DNA from: a virus
DNA: 23,493 nucleotides
IMG/VR virus record: IMGVR_UViG_3300017564_000017
Coordinates: 1-23,493 of that record
Reading direction: 5' to 3' (one strand)
Under the pieces are notes generated by a model. The model was not told the origin of the DNA. It was given only the letters and a program-made list of their open reading frames with translations, and made no database searches. The translations under genes were made by a program, and so were the position numbers. Below, piece after piece: positions 13,700 to 21,043 of the stretch (within the stretch, counting starts at the first letter, position 1; each line of letters begins with the position of its first letter).

Positions 13700-14164
13700 A
13701 TGCCCCGTGCCCCAAAGACGTACGACGACCTTCGAACCGACATATCACTACCCGACCGCGTCGCTTTAACCGTCGCGGCGGTACTTCCGAATCTCCCCGA
13801 AGCCGAATCGCTAATCGTCTTGCGTTCGGGTAAATACGGCTGGAAGACCGACGAAGAAACAATCGACGACTTCCAGCGGCGACACGCCCCGGTGTGCCCC
13901 GATTCCGACGTGTACCGCGTCAAAGTCGACCGCGACGCCGCGTCGGGGTACAAAGACGAAGTGACGCCGGAACCCCACGCGATCCGGTCGTATCACGTAA
14001 ACGCCGCCGACTTCGTCGAAATGGTGTCGTTAGACCCCGACGAATACGACTTTACCGACACCGACCAATCGACGCTTACCGACTTCGGGGCGTCGTCACC
14101 CTACTTTTCGCCGTATCATACGATTGGCGGGGAATACGCCCGCAAGCCCCGGCTTCCGGTGTGA
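13700..14164 (+). CDS. Unknown protein (154 aa)
   Basis: It starts MPRAPKTYDDLRTDISLPDR. The segment 20-65 (VALTVAAVLPNLPEAESLIVLRSGKYGWKTDEETI) looks like a compact helix-strand unit, followed by a beta-rich part and a C-terminal segment ending ARKPRLPV. No family is recognised. It is the last gene of the PCNA operon, followed directly by a type B cassette. Confidence 0.6.
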   Translation: MPRAPKTYDDLRTDISLPDRVALTVAAVLPNLPEAESLIVLRSGKYGWKTDEETIDDFQRRHAPVCPDSDVYRVKVDRDAASGYKDEVTPEPHAIRSYHVNAADFVEMVSLDPDEYDFTDTDQSTLTDFGASSPYFSPYHTIGGEYARKPRLPV

Positions 14165-14182
14165 TGTAACACACTTGCCGGG

Positions 14183-14236
14183 CACCGGTACACTTATGTA
14201 GCCCGCGACTAATGATAGTGTATGGTGCGACACACC
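14183..14236 (+). promoter_or_regulatory. Type B promoter-start cassette, copy 2
   Basis: CACCGGTACACTTATGTAGC is followed by AATGATAGTGTATGGTGCGA, then CACACC, so the cassette includes the start and first five codons (MVRHT) of the gene. The first T of TTATGT is 28 nt from the ATG. Confidence 0.8.
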
Positions 14237-15070
14237 GACGAAGCCGACGACGAAACGCCCGCCGAAACCCCGCCGACCTTCGACGACCTAATCGACGTCG
14301 TCGATGACCTTAGCGAAGGCGACCATATTCGGGTGCCGTACGCACACAAGTCGCGGCACACCCTACGCGAACCCGACGAAGTCACGGTCTTAGACGGATA
14401 CGTCACGGTCGCCGACGTCACCCGCGAACCGTCGCACGGTAAGAACCGCGACCGCTTCCGTCTTGAATTCCGCACGAACCACCCCGATAGCGAATACGCC
14501 GGCACCTTGTACCGTATCAAGACGGGCGGCGTGAACAAGACGCGGTCGAACCCGTGTTACGTGTCGAAGTCGACCGGGCCGTCGGTTCGGCACTTCGACC
14601 AATTAGGTCGGGTCGACGCTATCGACGCCGCCGACGACGACACGACCGTTCGCACCGACGGCGGTGACGACGCCGCACACGCCGACGCACACGACCTAAG
14701 CGAAGGCGACACGGTCGAATTCAAAGCGACCCCCCTGTCGGGCGACGAACCCGGAACTATCACCGGCACCGTCACCGACGCGACGATTCACACGTTAGAC
14801 GGCGACGAAGTCGGGTCGACGGTTAAAATCGCCGACGTCGACGGGAACCGTCTTGTTCGGAACGGGGCCGGCACGCTATCGGTCGAAGACGACGACGGCT
14901 TCTTAGTCACAATCGCATGGGATTCGACGCTTCGACGGGTCGAAACCGACGGGGGCTTCGACATAATCGTCGCGGGCGACGACGGCGTGATTCTAAGCGA
15001 CGACGAAGACGACGATACCGGGCACACGGTCGACCCCGACGACGACGGCGTCGAACTACTAAGCGATTAG
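14222..15070 (+). CDS. MVRHT-family unknown protein with two SH3-like modules (282 aa)
   Basis: The N-terminus MVRHTDE is supplied by a type B cassette. Two segments beginning DLSEGD (about residues 32-100, DLSEGDHIRVPYAHKSRH, and about 157-220, DLSEGDTVEFKATPLSGDEP) look like duplicated small beta-barrels. The DLSEGDxVEF pattern resembles small translation-factor-like or SH3-like barrels. A Cys appears only once, in NPCYVSK. The end is extremely acidic (DDEDDDTGHTVDPDDDGVEL). The function is unknown. The out-of-frame ATG ten bases upstream is not used. Confidence 0.65.
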   Translation: MVRHTDEADDETPAETPPTFDDLIDVVDDLSEGDHIRVPYAHKSRHTLREPDEVTVLDGYVTVADVTREPSHGKNRDRFRLEFRTNHPDSEYAGTLYRIKTGGVNKTRSNPCYVSKSTGPSVRHFDQLGRVDAIDAADDDTTVRTDGGDDAAHADAHDLSEGDTVEFKATPLSGDEPGTITGTVTDATIHTLDGDEVGSTVKIADVDGNRLVRNGAGTLSVEDDDGFLVTIAWDSTLRRVETDGGFDIIVAGDDGVILSDDEDDDTGHTVDPDDDGVELLSD

Positions 15071-15119
15071 TATAGCGACATACGGTTCATAGCCGCACAC
15101 GAACGACACGAACGACAAT

Positions 15120-15135
15120 CACCGGCACGCTTTTA
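15120..15135 (+). promoter_or_regulatory. Type A promoter
   Basis: CACCGGCACGCTTTTA lies with its first T after CACGC 32 nt upstream of ATG 15163. This supports the very short gene that starts there. Confidence 0.7.
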
Positions 15136-15162
15136 CGACCGTCGGCACTACCGTATTCCTGT

Positions 15163-15252
15163 ATGCCTATCATACACGCAAGGGTACCCGAAGACACCGT
15201 CGATCAAATCGAAGACGCGTTAGCCGCTATCGTCGACGACCGGGGGCGGTGA
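15163..15252 (+). CDS. Very small protein (29 aa)
   Basis: The protein is MPIIHARVPEDTVDQIEDAL followed by AAIVDDRGR. It has the strand-turn-helix look of a short RHH-like or leader peptide. It is placed at the leaderless distance from a type A promoter, and its stop overlaps the next GTG start (GTGA), so it may be a coupling peptide for the downstream gene. Confidence 0.5.
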   Translation: MPIIHARVPEDTVDQIEDALAAIVDDRGR

Positions 15253-15602
15253 ACGTGGTTGTAATCCTATCCGACGACGAAGCCGAAACCGTCGCGTCGA
15301 TCCTTCGCCGAATGAACGAACGCGTCGAAGACGCCGACGACACACGCGTCGCGTACGTCGACGACCGGGGGCCGACCGACTTCGCCAATCAGTTAGAAGC
15401 GTTAGTCGACGCGGGCGACGAACCCGTGTACGTACCCTTTGAACGCTTAGGCGACGCCGTCACCGCCCGACACGCCTTCGTCACCGGGCACGCCGCACAA
15501 ACGTACGCCGCGAAGGTGAACGACGCCGACGTCGACCGTGCCGTGCCCGCCGTCGAAGACGTCACCCTAACCGACCCGAACAACGACCTTCCCGAACCAT
15601 GA
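15249..15602 (+). CDS. Unknown acidic protein (117 aa)
   Basis: GTG 15249 overlaps the preceding stop (GTGA); GTG 15255 is an alternative. The N-terminal MNVVVILSDDEAETVASILRR is strand plus helix, and the C-terminal third contains another helix (DRAVPAVEDVTL). No family is recognised. The stop overlaps the next ATG (ATGA). Confidence 0.55.
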   Translation: MNVVVILSDDEAETVASILRRMNERVEDADDTRVAYVDDRGPTDFANQLEALVDAGDEPVYVPFERLGDAVTARHAFVTGHAAQTYAAKVNDADVDRAVPAVEDVTLTDPNNDLPEP

Positions 15603-16297
15603 CGGGAAACGACCGGTTCAAGCGAAACCACGACGACGAATCGACACCCGTAATCGGTAACGAAGACGACCGCACGCCCTTCCGGTCGTTCGCCGTGTGG
15701 GTGAACAATCCCGTAAGCGACACCGCGTACCATCACATACCCGACGGCCTACAAGAAGCGGTCGACGACGTCGACGACCCGAAGGAACGACAACGGCTTC
15801 GGGCCGTGATTCAATCGTACGAACGCCGCGAACTATCACCCCGCGACTTCGTCCGACTAATCGCCGAATCCGACCATATCGACCACTTCGACCCGCTATC
15901 GACGCCCGAAGGGTGGGGGTCGTACGGCGAAGACGGGTTCGACCGCCCGCCCGAAACCGACACGGGCCGACTACTGTTAGCCGAAGGCGACGACGCCGTC
16001 GACGACGCCGACCTAATCGGAATGCCGTGCGTCGCGTGTTCCGACGGCGAACTAACGAAAGGCTTCGACGGCGAACCATTAGAACCCGACCGCCCGTGGT
16101 GCGACGAATGCGGTTGGGTCTTCGGCGACGACTTCGACACCGAAAGCGACCGCGTCGTATCCGGCGACGCCGACGAAGCGGGCCGGGCACCGTCGACCGA
16201 CCGTCCGTCGTTCCCATGGGTCGAAGTCGTGGTCGGGCTTATCGTCTTGCTTGCTATCGTCGCCGCCGTGTGGATCGTCACGGGCGGGCTTCCCTAA
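15599..16297 (+). CDS. Membrane-anchored zinc-ribbon protein (232 aa)
   Basis: Residues 45-92 are helical (GLQEAVDDVDDPKERQRLRA and on). Residues 144-172 form a zinc ribbon with C144, C147, C168 and C171 (CVAC...CDECG). A single C-terminal membrane segment covers about 207-228 (VEVVVGLIVLLAIVAAVWIV). The layout is a soluble body and zinc ribbon tethered by a tail anchor. No family is recognised. It is the last gene of the 15163 operon. Confidence 0.65.
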   Translation: MTGNDRFKRNHDDESTPVIGNEDDRTPFRSFAVWVNNPVSDTAYHHIPDGLQEAVDDVDDPKERQRLRAVIQSYERRELSPRDFVRLIAESDHIDHFDPLSTPEGWGSYGEDGFDRPPETDTGRLLLAEGDDAVDDADLIGMPCVACSDGELTKGFDGEPLEPDRPWCDECGWVFGDDFDTESDRVVSGDADEAGRAPSTDRPSFPWVEVVVGLIVLLAIVAAVWIVTGGLP

Positions 16298-16354
16298 CCG
16301 CGACCAATCAACCCCACGGGAAAACTATTCGTCACGCCGCCGCGTAGGGCGTCT

Positions 16355-16510
16355 ATGGCGACGTGCTACCGGTGCGGCGACGACGACAAGGAAACGACGT
16401 ACCATACGATTCGATTCGACGACGACACGCCGACGAAACGGAAGCCGTTTTGTTCCGTGTGCGTCCGGCGTCTTCGTGAATACGATAACGCCGTTCTAAG
16501 TATAACGTAA
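16355..16510 (+). CDS. Zinc-ribbon microprotein (51 aa)
   Basis: This 51-residue protein is MATCYRCGDDDKETTYHTIR at the start, with cysteines C4, C7, C33 and C36 giving a two-knuckle zinc ribbon. It has its own promoter-like box (GGGAAAACTATTC, 16319-16331) about 27 nt upstream of ATG 16355. A type B cassette follows 4 bases after its stop. Confidence 0.65.
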   Translation: MATCYRCGDDDKETTYHTIRFDDDTPTKRKPFCSVCVRRLREYDNAVLSIT

Positions 16511-16513
16511 GGG

Positions 16514-16566
16514 AACGGTACAGTTATGTAGCCCCCGACCAATGATAGTGTATGGTGCGACACACC
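16514..16566 (+). promoter_or_regulatory. Type B promoter-start cassette, copy 3
   Basis: AACGGTACAGTTATGTAGC is followed by the shared AATGATAGTGTATGGTGCGA and CACACC. The first T of TTATGT is 28 nt upstream of ATG 16552. Confidence 0.8.
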
Positions 16567-16833
16567 GACGCCGAAAACGCGACGTATTGGGCGACACAAA
16601 CCGAAGCGTGGTTCGACGCGAACGTTCACGGGAAGGAACCGGTCGACGTCGTCGCTATCGCCGGGCAAACCGTCGTCGACCTTCCGGCTTCGTGGTCGGA
16701 AGACGACGCACAAGCCGCCCGCGAAGGGCTTGCCGACGCCGACTTCCCCGTTCCCCGAATCGAAGACCGACGCGGCGACGCGCTTCGACTTCGTATCGAC
16801 GGCACCGACGACCGCTTGTCGGTTCCCTACTAA
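16552..16833 (+). CDS. MVRHT-family unknown protein (93 aa)
   Basis: The N-terminus MVRHTDA comes from the type B cassette, while the rest (WATQTEAWFDANVHGKEP and beyond, ending DDRLSVPY) is unrelated to other cassette genes by eye. It contains a strand-helix-strand pattern with DVVAIAGQTVVDLPASW. No family is recognised. Confidence 0.6.
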   Translation: MVRHTDAENATYWATQTEAWFDANVHGKEPVDVVAIAGQTVVDLPASWSEDDAQAAREGLADADFPVPRIEDRRGDALRLRIDGTDDRLSVPY

Positions 16834-16859
16834 CGACCGCCTTTTCTGGGCCGTTCGGC

Positions 16860-16900
16860 CCGACACGCCTTTATCACCGACGCCGGTACACTCTTGTAGC
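16860..16900 (+). promoter_or_regulatory. Degenerate type A-like and type B-like boxes in tandem
   Basis: CCGACACGCCTTTATC (16860-16875) resembles type A, and CCGGTACACTCTTGTAGC (16883-16900) resembles type B. The spacing to ATG 16942 is 73 and 50 nt rather than about 28-32, so either a leader is made or one of the boxes is not used. Confidence 0.45.
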
Positions 16901-16941
16901 GACGTCGACCGTTCACCCGGTCGAATAGCATTAACCTAACT

Positions 16942-17784
16942 ATGGCGTGGGATTACGAATACGGCGATAATGTCGACGTCGACGACGAAGGCGTGCCCCG
17001 ACACCCCGACAAAGGGTACCCGGTATGTGGGTATCCGAAGACCGACGCGGTCGACAAGAACGGGCGGAAGCGTGGGGGCGAAGGCGACGCGTGCTTGCTT
17101 GCCGCCGGTTGGGGAAGCGACCGGTCGACCGGTGCGTGTCGGAAGCACCACGGCGGAAGCCCCGGCGGGCCGACGGGTTGGCAAAACGGGAACGCCCGGC
17201 ACTTACTGTTTAGCGAACGAATGAACGAAGACGACCGCGAAGTGTTCAACGCGGTCGTGAAAGACCCGAATAGCGACGACGGCGACTTGCTATCAATCGA
17301 CGATATGGCGGATATGCTAAAGAATTCGATAGGGTGGGAATTCACCCGCCTAAGCCGGGCTATCGACCAAATCCCCGAAAGCGAATTAGTCGAAAAGTAT
17401 GTGTGCCCGATATGCGGCACGACGTACACGAAGTCGGATTCGTCGGAGCTTCCCGACACGTGTACCGGCTTCGATATGGAAGGCGGGCACCCGTCGCCGT
17501 GCGAAGGCACCGCCCGCGACTTCAAGCCGACCGGCAAACGCTTCGTCGCGTTCAACGACAAGGCGGTCGAACGGAAAGAAGCACACTTAGCGAACCTTAT
17601 CGACACGTACAAGAAAATCGCCGACGGCGTCGACTTGAATATCGACGGCGAACACGAACACACCCACAAGGGCGACCCCGACGAACCGGTCGAAGTGTCG
17701 ATAAATCACGTCGCCGTCGACCTTCCCGCCGACGTCGACGAAGGCGAAGCCGACACCGAAGACCCCGAAAGTAACGACGAATAG
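16942..17784 (+). CDS. Putative terminase small subunit with zinc-binding cysteines
   Basis: This is a 280-residue protein. Residues 66-87 carry CRKHHGGSPGGPTGWQNGNA, the C-x3-H-H-G-G ... QNGNA motif common at the N-terminus of tailed-phage small terminase-like proteins; C29 and C51 may complete a zinc site. Residues 95-150 are helical. C155, C158, C174 and C187 form a second zinc ribbon (CPICGTTYTK). Residues 206-225 form another helix, and the end is acidic. The small subunit recognises packaging sites on viral DNA and hands them to TerL. Five kilobases and nine genes separate it from TerL, unusual for this pair, so the call is tentative. Confidence 0.55.
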   Translation: MAWDYEYGDNVDVDDEGVPRHPDKGYPVCGYPKTDAVDKNGRKRGGEGDACLLAAGWGSDRSTGACRKHHGGSPGGPTGWQNGNARHLLFSERMNEDDREVFNAVVKDPNSDDGDLLSIDDMADMLKNSIGWEFTRLSRAIDQIPESELVEKYVCPICGTTYTKSDSSELPDTCTGFDMEGGHPSPCEGTARDFKPTGKRFVAFNDKAVERKEAHLANLIDTYKKIADGVDLNIDGEHEHTHKGDPDEPVEVSINHVAVDLPADVDEGEADTEDPESNDE

Positions 17785-17916
17785 TTACGTTGCGGAACGA
17801 ACGCCCGGCGGTTCCTATCGACTGAAACCGGAACCCATTACACGACCCTTTTGATTGTAACCCACCGGTACACTTATGTAGCTCCCGACGAATAATAGTG
17901 TATGGTGCGACACACC
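17761..17916 (+). repeat. 156-bp imperfect duplication, copy 1
   Basis: The copy runs from the last codons of the upstream gene (ending SNDE-stop) through the intergenic region and the type B promoter to the fifth codon of the next gene. It aligns with 21020-21175 without gaps at roughly 88% identity by hand. Confidence 0.85.
17863..17916 (+). promoter_or_regulatory. Type B promoter-start cassette, copy 4
   Basis: CACCGGTACACTTATGTAGC, then a spacer and ATAGTGTATGGTGCGACACA. In the spacer the usual AATGATAG is AATAATAG. The first T of TTATGT is 28 nt from ATG 17902. Confidence 0.8.
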
Positions 17917-18717
17917 GACGAAGGCGAATTCGCCGAACCGTACGAAGAACACCGCGTCGAAGTCGACGAAGACGACCTTACGCATTCCCGCTTTCGCGGG
18001 CTAACGCTTGTCGACGATTCCCGCCGGAAGTCGTCGGGTAAGACGGCGATCGAATTCGAATACACGACGCGACACGGGAACCCGAAAGTCGTGCGTGCCC
18101 TACAAGCGACGTCGGCGTCGTCGTTCGACCGCGACCGCTTCCCCGAATCCGCCGACTTAGACGGCGTCGAAGCGTACACGTTTCACGACGACGGCGACGG
18201 ATACGCATACACCGACGACGGGCGTATGTGGTCATACGGCGACGACCGCACGTACCGCGTCGTCGGCGACGTCGACGCCGTGTACCGCGTCGACCTTCCC
18301 GAATCTGCACCCGTCACCGGGGCCGTTCAAGACGGCGTTAGCGTCACCGTTCAATATCGTTCGAACCGGTCGGGGAACATGAAGACGATTCGCTTAGACG
18401 ACGTCGACGTCGATTGGGAAGGCGACCGCGTTCGGGGGTATCACGCCCGCCGCGACCGCACCGTCGAAGTCGAAGCCGTGTACGAACGGTCGGTCGTGTC
18501 GAAGTCGTATTCGGGCGGCGACCGCGAAGTCGGCAAGTGTGCCCGTATTGAATTCCCCGCCGGGCACACGTACACGGTCGACGTCGAAGGCGTCGCCGAC
18601 GACGAAGTCGACGACGTCGCCGGGGTACTCAAACAATCGCTTGCATCCGACTTAGAAGCGATTACCGATAACGACGTCGCGGTCGGCGTCACGCACGACG
18701 GTCGTATCGACGACTAA
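17902..18717 (+). CDS. MVRHT-family unknown protein (271 aa)
   Basis: The N-terminus MVRHTDE is cassette-derived. The protein is beta-rich throughout, with alternating strands (HRVEVDEDDL, TAIEFEYTTRHGNPKVVRAL, SVTVQYRSNRSGNMKTIRL, RTVEVEAVYERSVVSKSY, ARIEFPAGHTYTVDVEGV). The segments at about 35-55 and 150-170 (xxIEFEYTTRHGNxKxxR and VTVQYRSNRSGNMKTIR) look like copies of one unit, suggesting two to three repeated barrels. It ends with a helix (DDVAGVLKQSLASDLEAI). The function is unknown. Confidence 0.6.
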   Translation: MVRHTDEGEFAEPYEEHRVEVDEDDLTHSRFRGLTLVDDSRRKSSGKTAIEFEYTTRHGNPKVVRALQATSASSFDRDRFPESADLDGVEAYTFHDDGDGYAYTDDGRMWSYGDDRTYRVVGDVDAVYRVDLPESAPVTGAVQDGVSVTVQYRSNRSGNMKTIRLDDVDVDWEGDRVRGYHARRDRTVEVEAVYERSVVSKSYSGGDREVGKCARIEFPAGHTYTVDVEGVADDEVDDVAGVLKQSLASDLEAITDNDVAVGVTHDGRIDD

Positions 18718-18726
18718 TTCGTCGAC

Positions 18727-18742
18727 CACCGGCACGCTTTTT
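18727..18742 (+). promoter_or_regulatory. Type A promoter
   Basis: CACCGGCACGCTTTTT places its first T after CACGC 29 nt upstream of ATG 18767, matching other type A genes. Confidence 0.7.
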
Positions 18743-18766
18743 CCGCCGTTCGACCACCGTACGGGT

Positions 18767-19822
18767 ATGCCCGACGACACGTTCACCCCGCCCGTACGGG
18801 ATTACCACACGAAACACGAACGCGACGACCACGCCCCGAATCAAGCGTTACACGACGCGCTAACGGCGGCGTTCGACACCGCCGACGATAGCGACCACGT
18901 CACGGTGAACCTAATGGCGTCGCACGCACCGGGCGAAAAGCCCCACGACCCGACGTACGAAGTGCGGGTCGAATCCCGAAACGAAGGCATGGGGCACCCC
19001 ATGATTCCGACGCCCGTGCGACGGTTGGTCGACCGGAACGACGCGAAGATTACCGGCGTCGTCGAATGTAGCGACGACCACCTTGTCGTATCGCTTCGCC
19101 CGATCGAAGCCCGCGTCGAACCCGTCGAAGTCGAATACCGGCACGTTCCCGACGACTTCATTCACCGCCGCGACGCCGCCCAAATCGTCGCCGGGCTTGC
19201 CGAAGAAATTGAACCCGACGGCGACACGACGTCGCCGGCCATAGAAGACGCCGTCGAAGCCGCACGCGACGCCGCACGTTGGCTAAACGACGACGTCGAC
19301 GTGTGGGAAGGGCCGACCGACGAACGCGTTAGCGACGCCGCGAAGGGCACGACAAGACGTATAACACACTCCGACGCCGACGCCGACGACGAAGACGTGT
19401 TCGTTCCCGACGCTTCGCCGGGGGAATTGGCCGACGTCTTGAATCACTTCATTCACCGGGCCGACGTGCCACCCAACTATTCGACGCTATCAATCCTTCC
19501 GGCTATCCGCGACCGGCTTCGGTCGATAAAAGACGCGACCGACGGCACGCGTATCCCGTGTGGGTGCGGCGACTTCGCGGTCGAAGTGCCGGACGGGTCG
19601 ACCCCACCGTCGATCGACGTCGAAGCACACGACACGGGCTTCCCGAAGACACGACCCGCCGAATCCGCCGTGCGGTCGTACGTCGAACGCCGCTTACCCG
19701 ACGCCGCCGAAGACGTCGACGCCGGGGTAATCGCCGACATGGTCGAAAACTTCGTCGTGTCGGATAGCGTGTGGGGCAAAAACGCCGTATTCAAACACGA
19801 CGACACGGGGGCCGACGAATGA
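18767..19822 (+). CDS. Unknown acidic protein (351 aa), heads an eight-gene region
   Basis: Residues 25-110 contain a mixed alpha/beta unit (ALHDALTAAFDTADDSDHVT, then TYEVRVESRNEGM, AKITGVVECSDDHLVVSLRP). Residues 125-175 are helical (RRDAAQIVAGLAEEI, AIEDAVEAARDAARWL). At about 262-268 a CGCGDFAVEV patch could bind metal, but only two cysteines are present. The C-terminus has YVERRLPDAAEDV. No family is recognised. The next start overlaps its stop (ATGA). Confidence 0.6.
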   Translation: MPDDTFTPPVRDYHTKHERDDHAPNQALHDALTAAFDTADDSDHVTVNLMASHAPGEKPHDPTYEVRVESRNEGMGHPMIPTPVRRLVDRNDAKITGVVECSDDHLVVSLRPIEARVEPVEVEYRHVPDDFIHRRDAAQIVAGLAEEIEPDGDTTSPAIEDAVEAARDAARWLNDDVDVWEGPTDERVSDAAKGTTRRITHSDADADDEDVFVPDASPGELADVLNHFIHRADVPPNYSTLSILPAIRDRLRSIKDATDGTRIPCGCGDFAVEVPDGSTPPSIDVEAHDTGFPKTRPAESAVRSYVERRLPDAAEDVDAGVIADMVENFVVSDSVWGKNAVFKHDDTGADE

Positions 19823-20037
19823 GTGATACCGGCGACGACGACCCGCCGACGAATCAAGCCCGTATCTATATGCGTACGTCGGCGGCGAACGGGTTCGACG
19901 GGAACGAAGTCGAAGTAACGGTCGAAGGCGGCGAAGGCGAAACCGTCGACGATATCGCCGACGAAGCCGAAGACCGGTTCGAACAAGCCGTCGAAGCGAC
20001 CGGGTGCGACAAGACAAACCGGAAGGGGTACCAATAA
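19819..20037 (+). CDS. Unknown small protein (72 aa)
   Basis: ATG 19819 overlaps the preceding stop (ATGA), and its own stop overlaps the HNH start (TAATG). The middle has strands ARIYMRTSAANGF and NEVEVTVEGGEGETV, then a helix (DDIADEAEDRFEQAVEA). The outline resembles a small ferredoxin-like or ubiquitin-like fold. No family is recognised. Confidence 0.6.
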   Translation: MSDTGDDDPPTNQARIYMRTSAANGFDGNEVEVTVEGGEGETVDDIADEAEDRFEQAVEATGCDKTNRKGYQ

Positions 20038-20309
20038 TGTCGTGCAAGGGAATGGAATTGTTGGGAACGTACGACCGAAGTGTGAATTATAGACGGGTTA
20101 TCGTCGCGTGGTTAGGGAAGCGGTGTCATTCGTGCGGGAAGTCGGAAGCATTCGAACGGTTAGACGTACACCATATAAACGGCGACAAAGAAGACAATAG
20201 ACTTCAAAACATAACCGTATTGTGTAAGGAATGTCACCGGAAAAAACACGGTTACAAACCGAACGCCGTGACAATCAAAAAGACGGCTGAAGATATACTA
20301 TGCCAATAG
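20037..20309 (+). CDS. HNH endonuclease-like protein (90 aa)
   Basis: This compact HNH domain shows C30 and C33 (CHSCG), the catalytic-site HH at 45-46 (LDVHHINGDKEDN), N54, and C63, C66, H67 and H71 (CKECHRKKH). HNH proteins nick or cleave DNA. Free-standing versions next to packaging genes are known in tailed phages, where some are needed with the terminase, and others are homing enzymes. The start at 20037 gives a TAATG overlap. It is unusually basic and uses AT-rich codons (AGA, ATA, TTG) more than its neighbours, a sign of recent arrival, yet it shares their near-absence of CAG, GAG and CTC. The stop overlaps the next gene by 10 bases. Confidence 0.8.
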   Translation: MSCKGMELLGTYDRSVNYRRVIVAWLGKRCHSCGKSEAFERLDVHHINGDKEDNRLQNITVLCKECHRKKHGYKPNAVTIKKTAEDILCQ

Positions 20310-20479
20310 ACGACAAACGGCTATTCGACCGGGAATGTTCGGCGTGCGGGCACCACGGAATGAAACAAACGCAAGCCCCCGGTCGTGACGGCCCGCAAAT
20401 GGTGTATAAGTGCCCGGTGTGCGGTGCGGTCGACCCCGCCGACAATCCGCCGTCGGGGAATTACGTAAGCAAGCGATAA
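20300..20479 (+). CDS. Zinc-ribbon microprotein (59 aa)
   Basis: The protein begins MPIDDKRLFDRECSACGHHG and carries CSACG (13-17) and CPVCG (38-42), a two-knuckle zinc ribbon. ATG 20300 lies inside the last codons of the HNH gene, so the two are coupled. The pattern (CxxCG ... YKCPVCG) is like small transcript-cleavage or nucleic-acid-binding ribbons. Confidence 0.7.
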   Translation: MPIDDKRLFDRECSACGHHGMKQTQAPGRDGPQMVYKCPVCGAVDPADNPPSGNYVSKR

Positions 20480-20481
20480 CC

Positions 20482-20745
20482 ATGCCCATACATATCCACC
20501 CTGACGACGACACCGTGTACGCGTGCCCCGGTTGTGACGTCGCCGGGGAAGTGTACCGGCGAACGGATGACAAACAGGAATTCGACCACCCCTTCCGGTG
20601 TCACAAGTGCGGGCATGAATTCGACGACCCCGTCGAACGCCCGCCGAAGCCGAAGACGCCGCCGCCGGGGGAAGACGACGATGGACTTCCCGCCCAATTA
20701 GACCCCGACACGAAGGAACTAATTCGGTCGGTACGGGGGTCGTGA
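20482..20745 (+). CDS. Zinc-ribbon protein (87 aa)
   Basis: ATG 20482 is chosen because it starts two bases after the previous stop; longer in-frame extensions run through that gene. CPGC (residues 15-18) and CHKCG (40-44) form a zinc ribbon; a Pro-rich linker (RPPKPKTPPPGEDDD) and an acidic helix follow. No family is recognised. Confidence 0.65.
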   Translation: MPIHIHPDDDTVYACPGCDVAGEVYRRTDDKQEFDHPFRCHKCGHEFDDPVERPPKPKTPPPGEDDDGLPAQLDPDTKELIRSVRGS

Positions 20746-20746
20746 C

Positions 20747-21043
20747 GTGCCGTCGACACACCAATCGGGCACCGGCGGCGGCGATTACGAACGAATCATT
20801 TCCAACCACGAACGCGACGACGACGACTTCGCCGACGCGGTGAAAATGCTAACCACCAAGAATAACGCGACGCTTAAGGCGTTAGTTCGGGGCATCCGCC
20901 GCGTCGACCGGGCACGGGCGTATATCGAAGCCGAAGTCACCGTCGCCGACGCCGAAGACCGCGACCCGCGAAGAAAGTTAATCGGTATGCTAAACGCGAA
21001 GGTGTCCGAACTAAGCGACGACCCCGGAAGTAACGACGAATAG
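20747..21043 (+). CDS. Unknown helical protein (98 aa)
   Basis: GTG 20747 is one base after the previous stop. The protein is mainly helical (DDDFADAVKMLTTKNNATLK, ALVRGIRRVDRARAYIEAEV) and ends PGSNDE. The last codons are identical in style to the end of the putative small terminase gene because both lie in a duplicated segment. The function is unknown. Confidence 0.6.
   Translation: MPSTHQSGTGGGDYERIISNHERDDDDFADAVKMLTTKNNATLKALVRGIRRVDRARAYIEAEVTVADAEDRDPRRKLIGMLNAKVSELSDDPGSNDE

Noticed and set aside
14212-14221. ATG ten bases before the MVRHT start (MIVYGAT frame)
   Set aside because: It occurs in four of the five cassettes (AATA in copy 4) but leads to basic, unrelated frames; spacing to the promoter and composition favour the second ATG.
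16953-17669. Long minus-strand open frame (238 codons)
   Set aside because: It is the shadow of the putative small terminase gene, with Ser-rich, basic composition unlike haloviral proteins.
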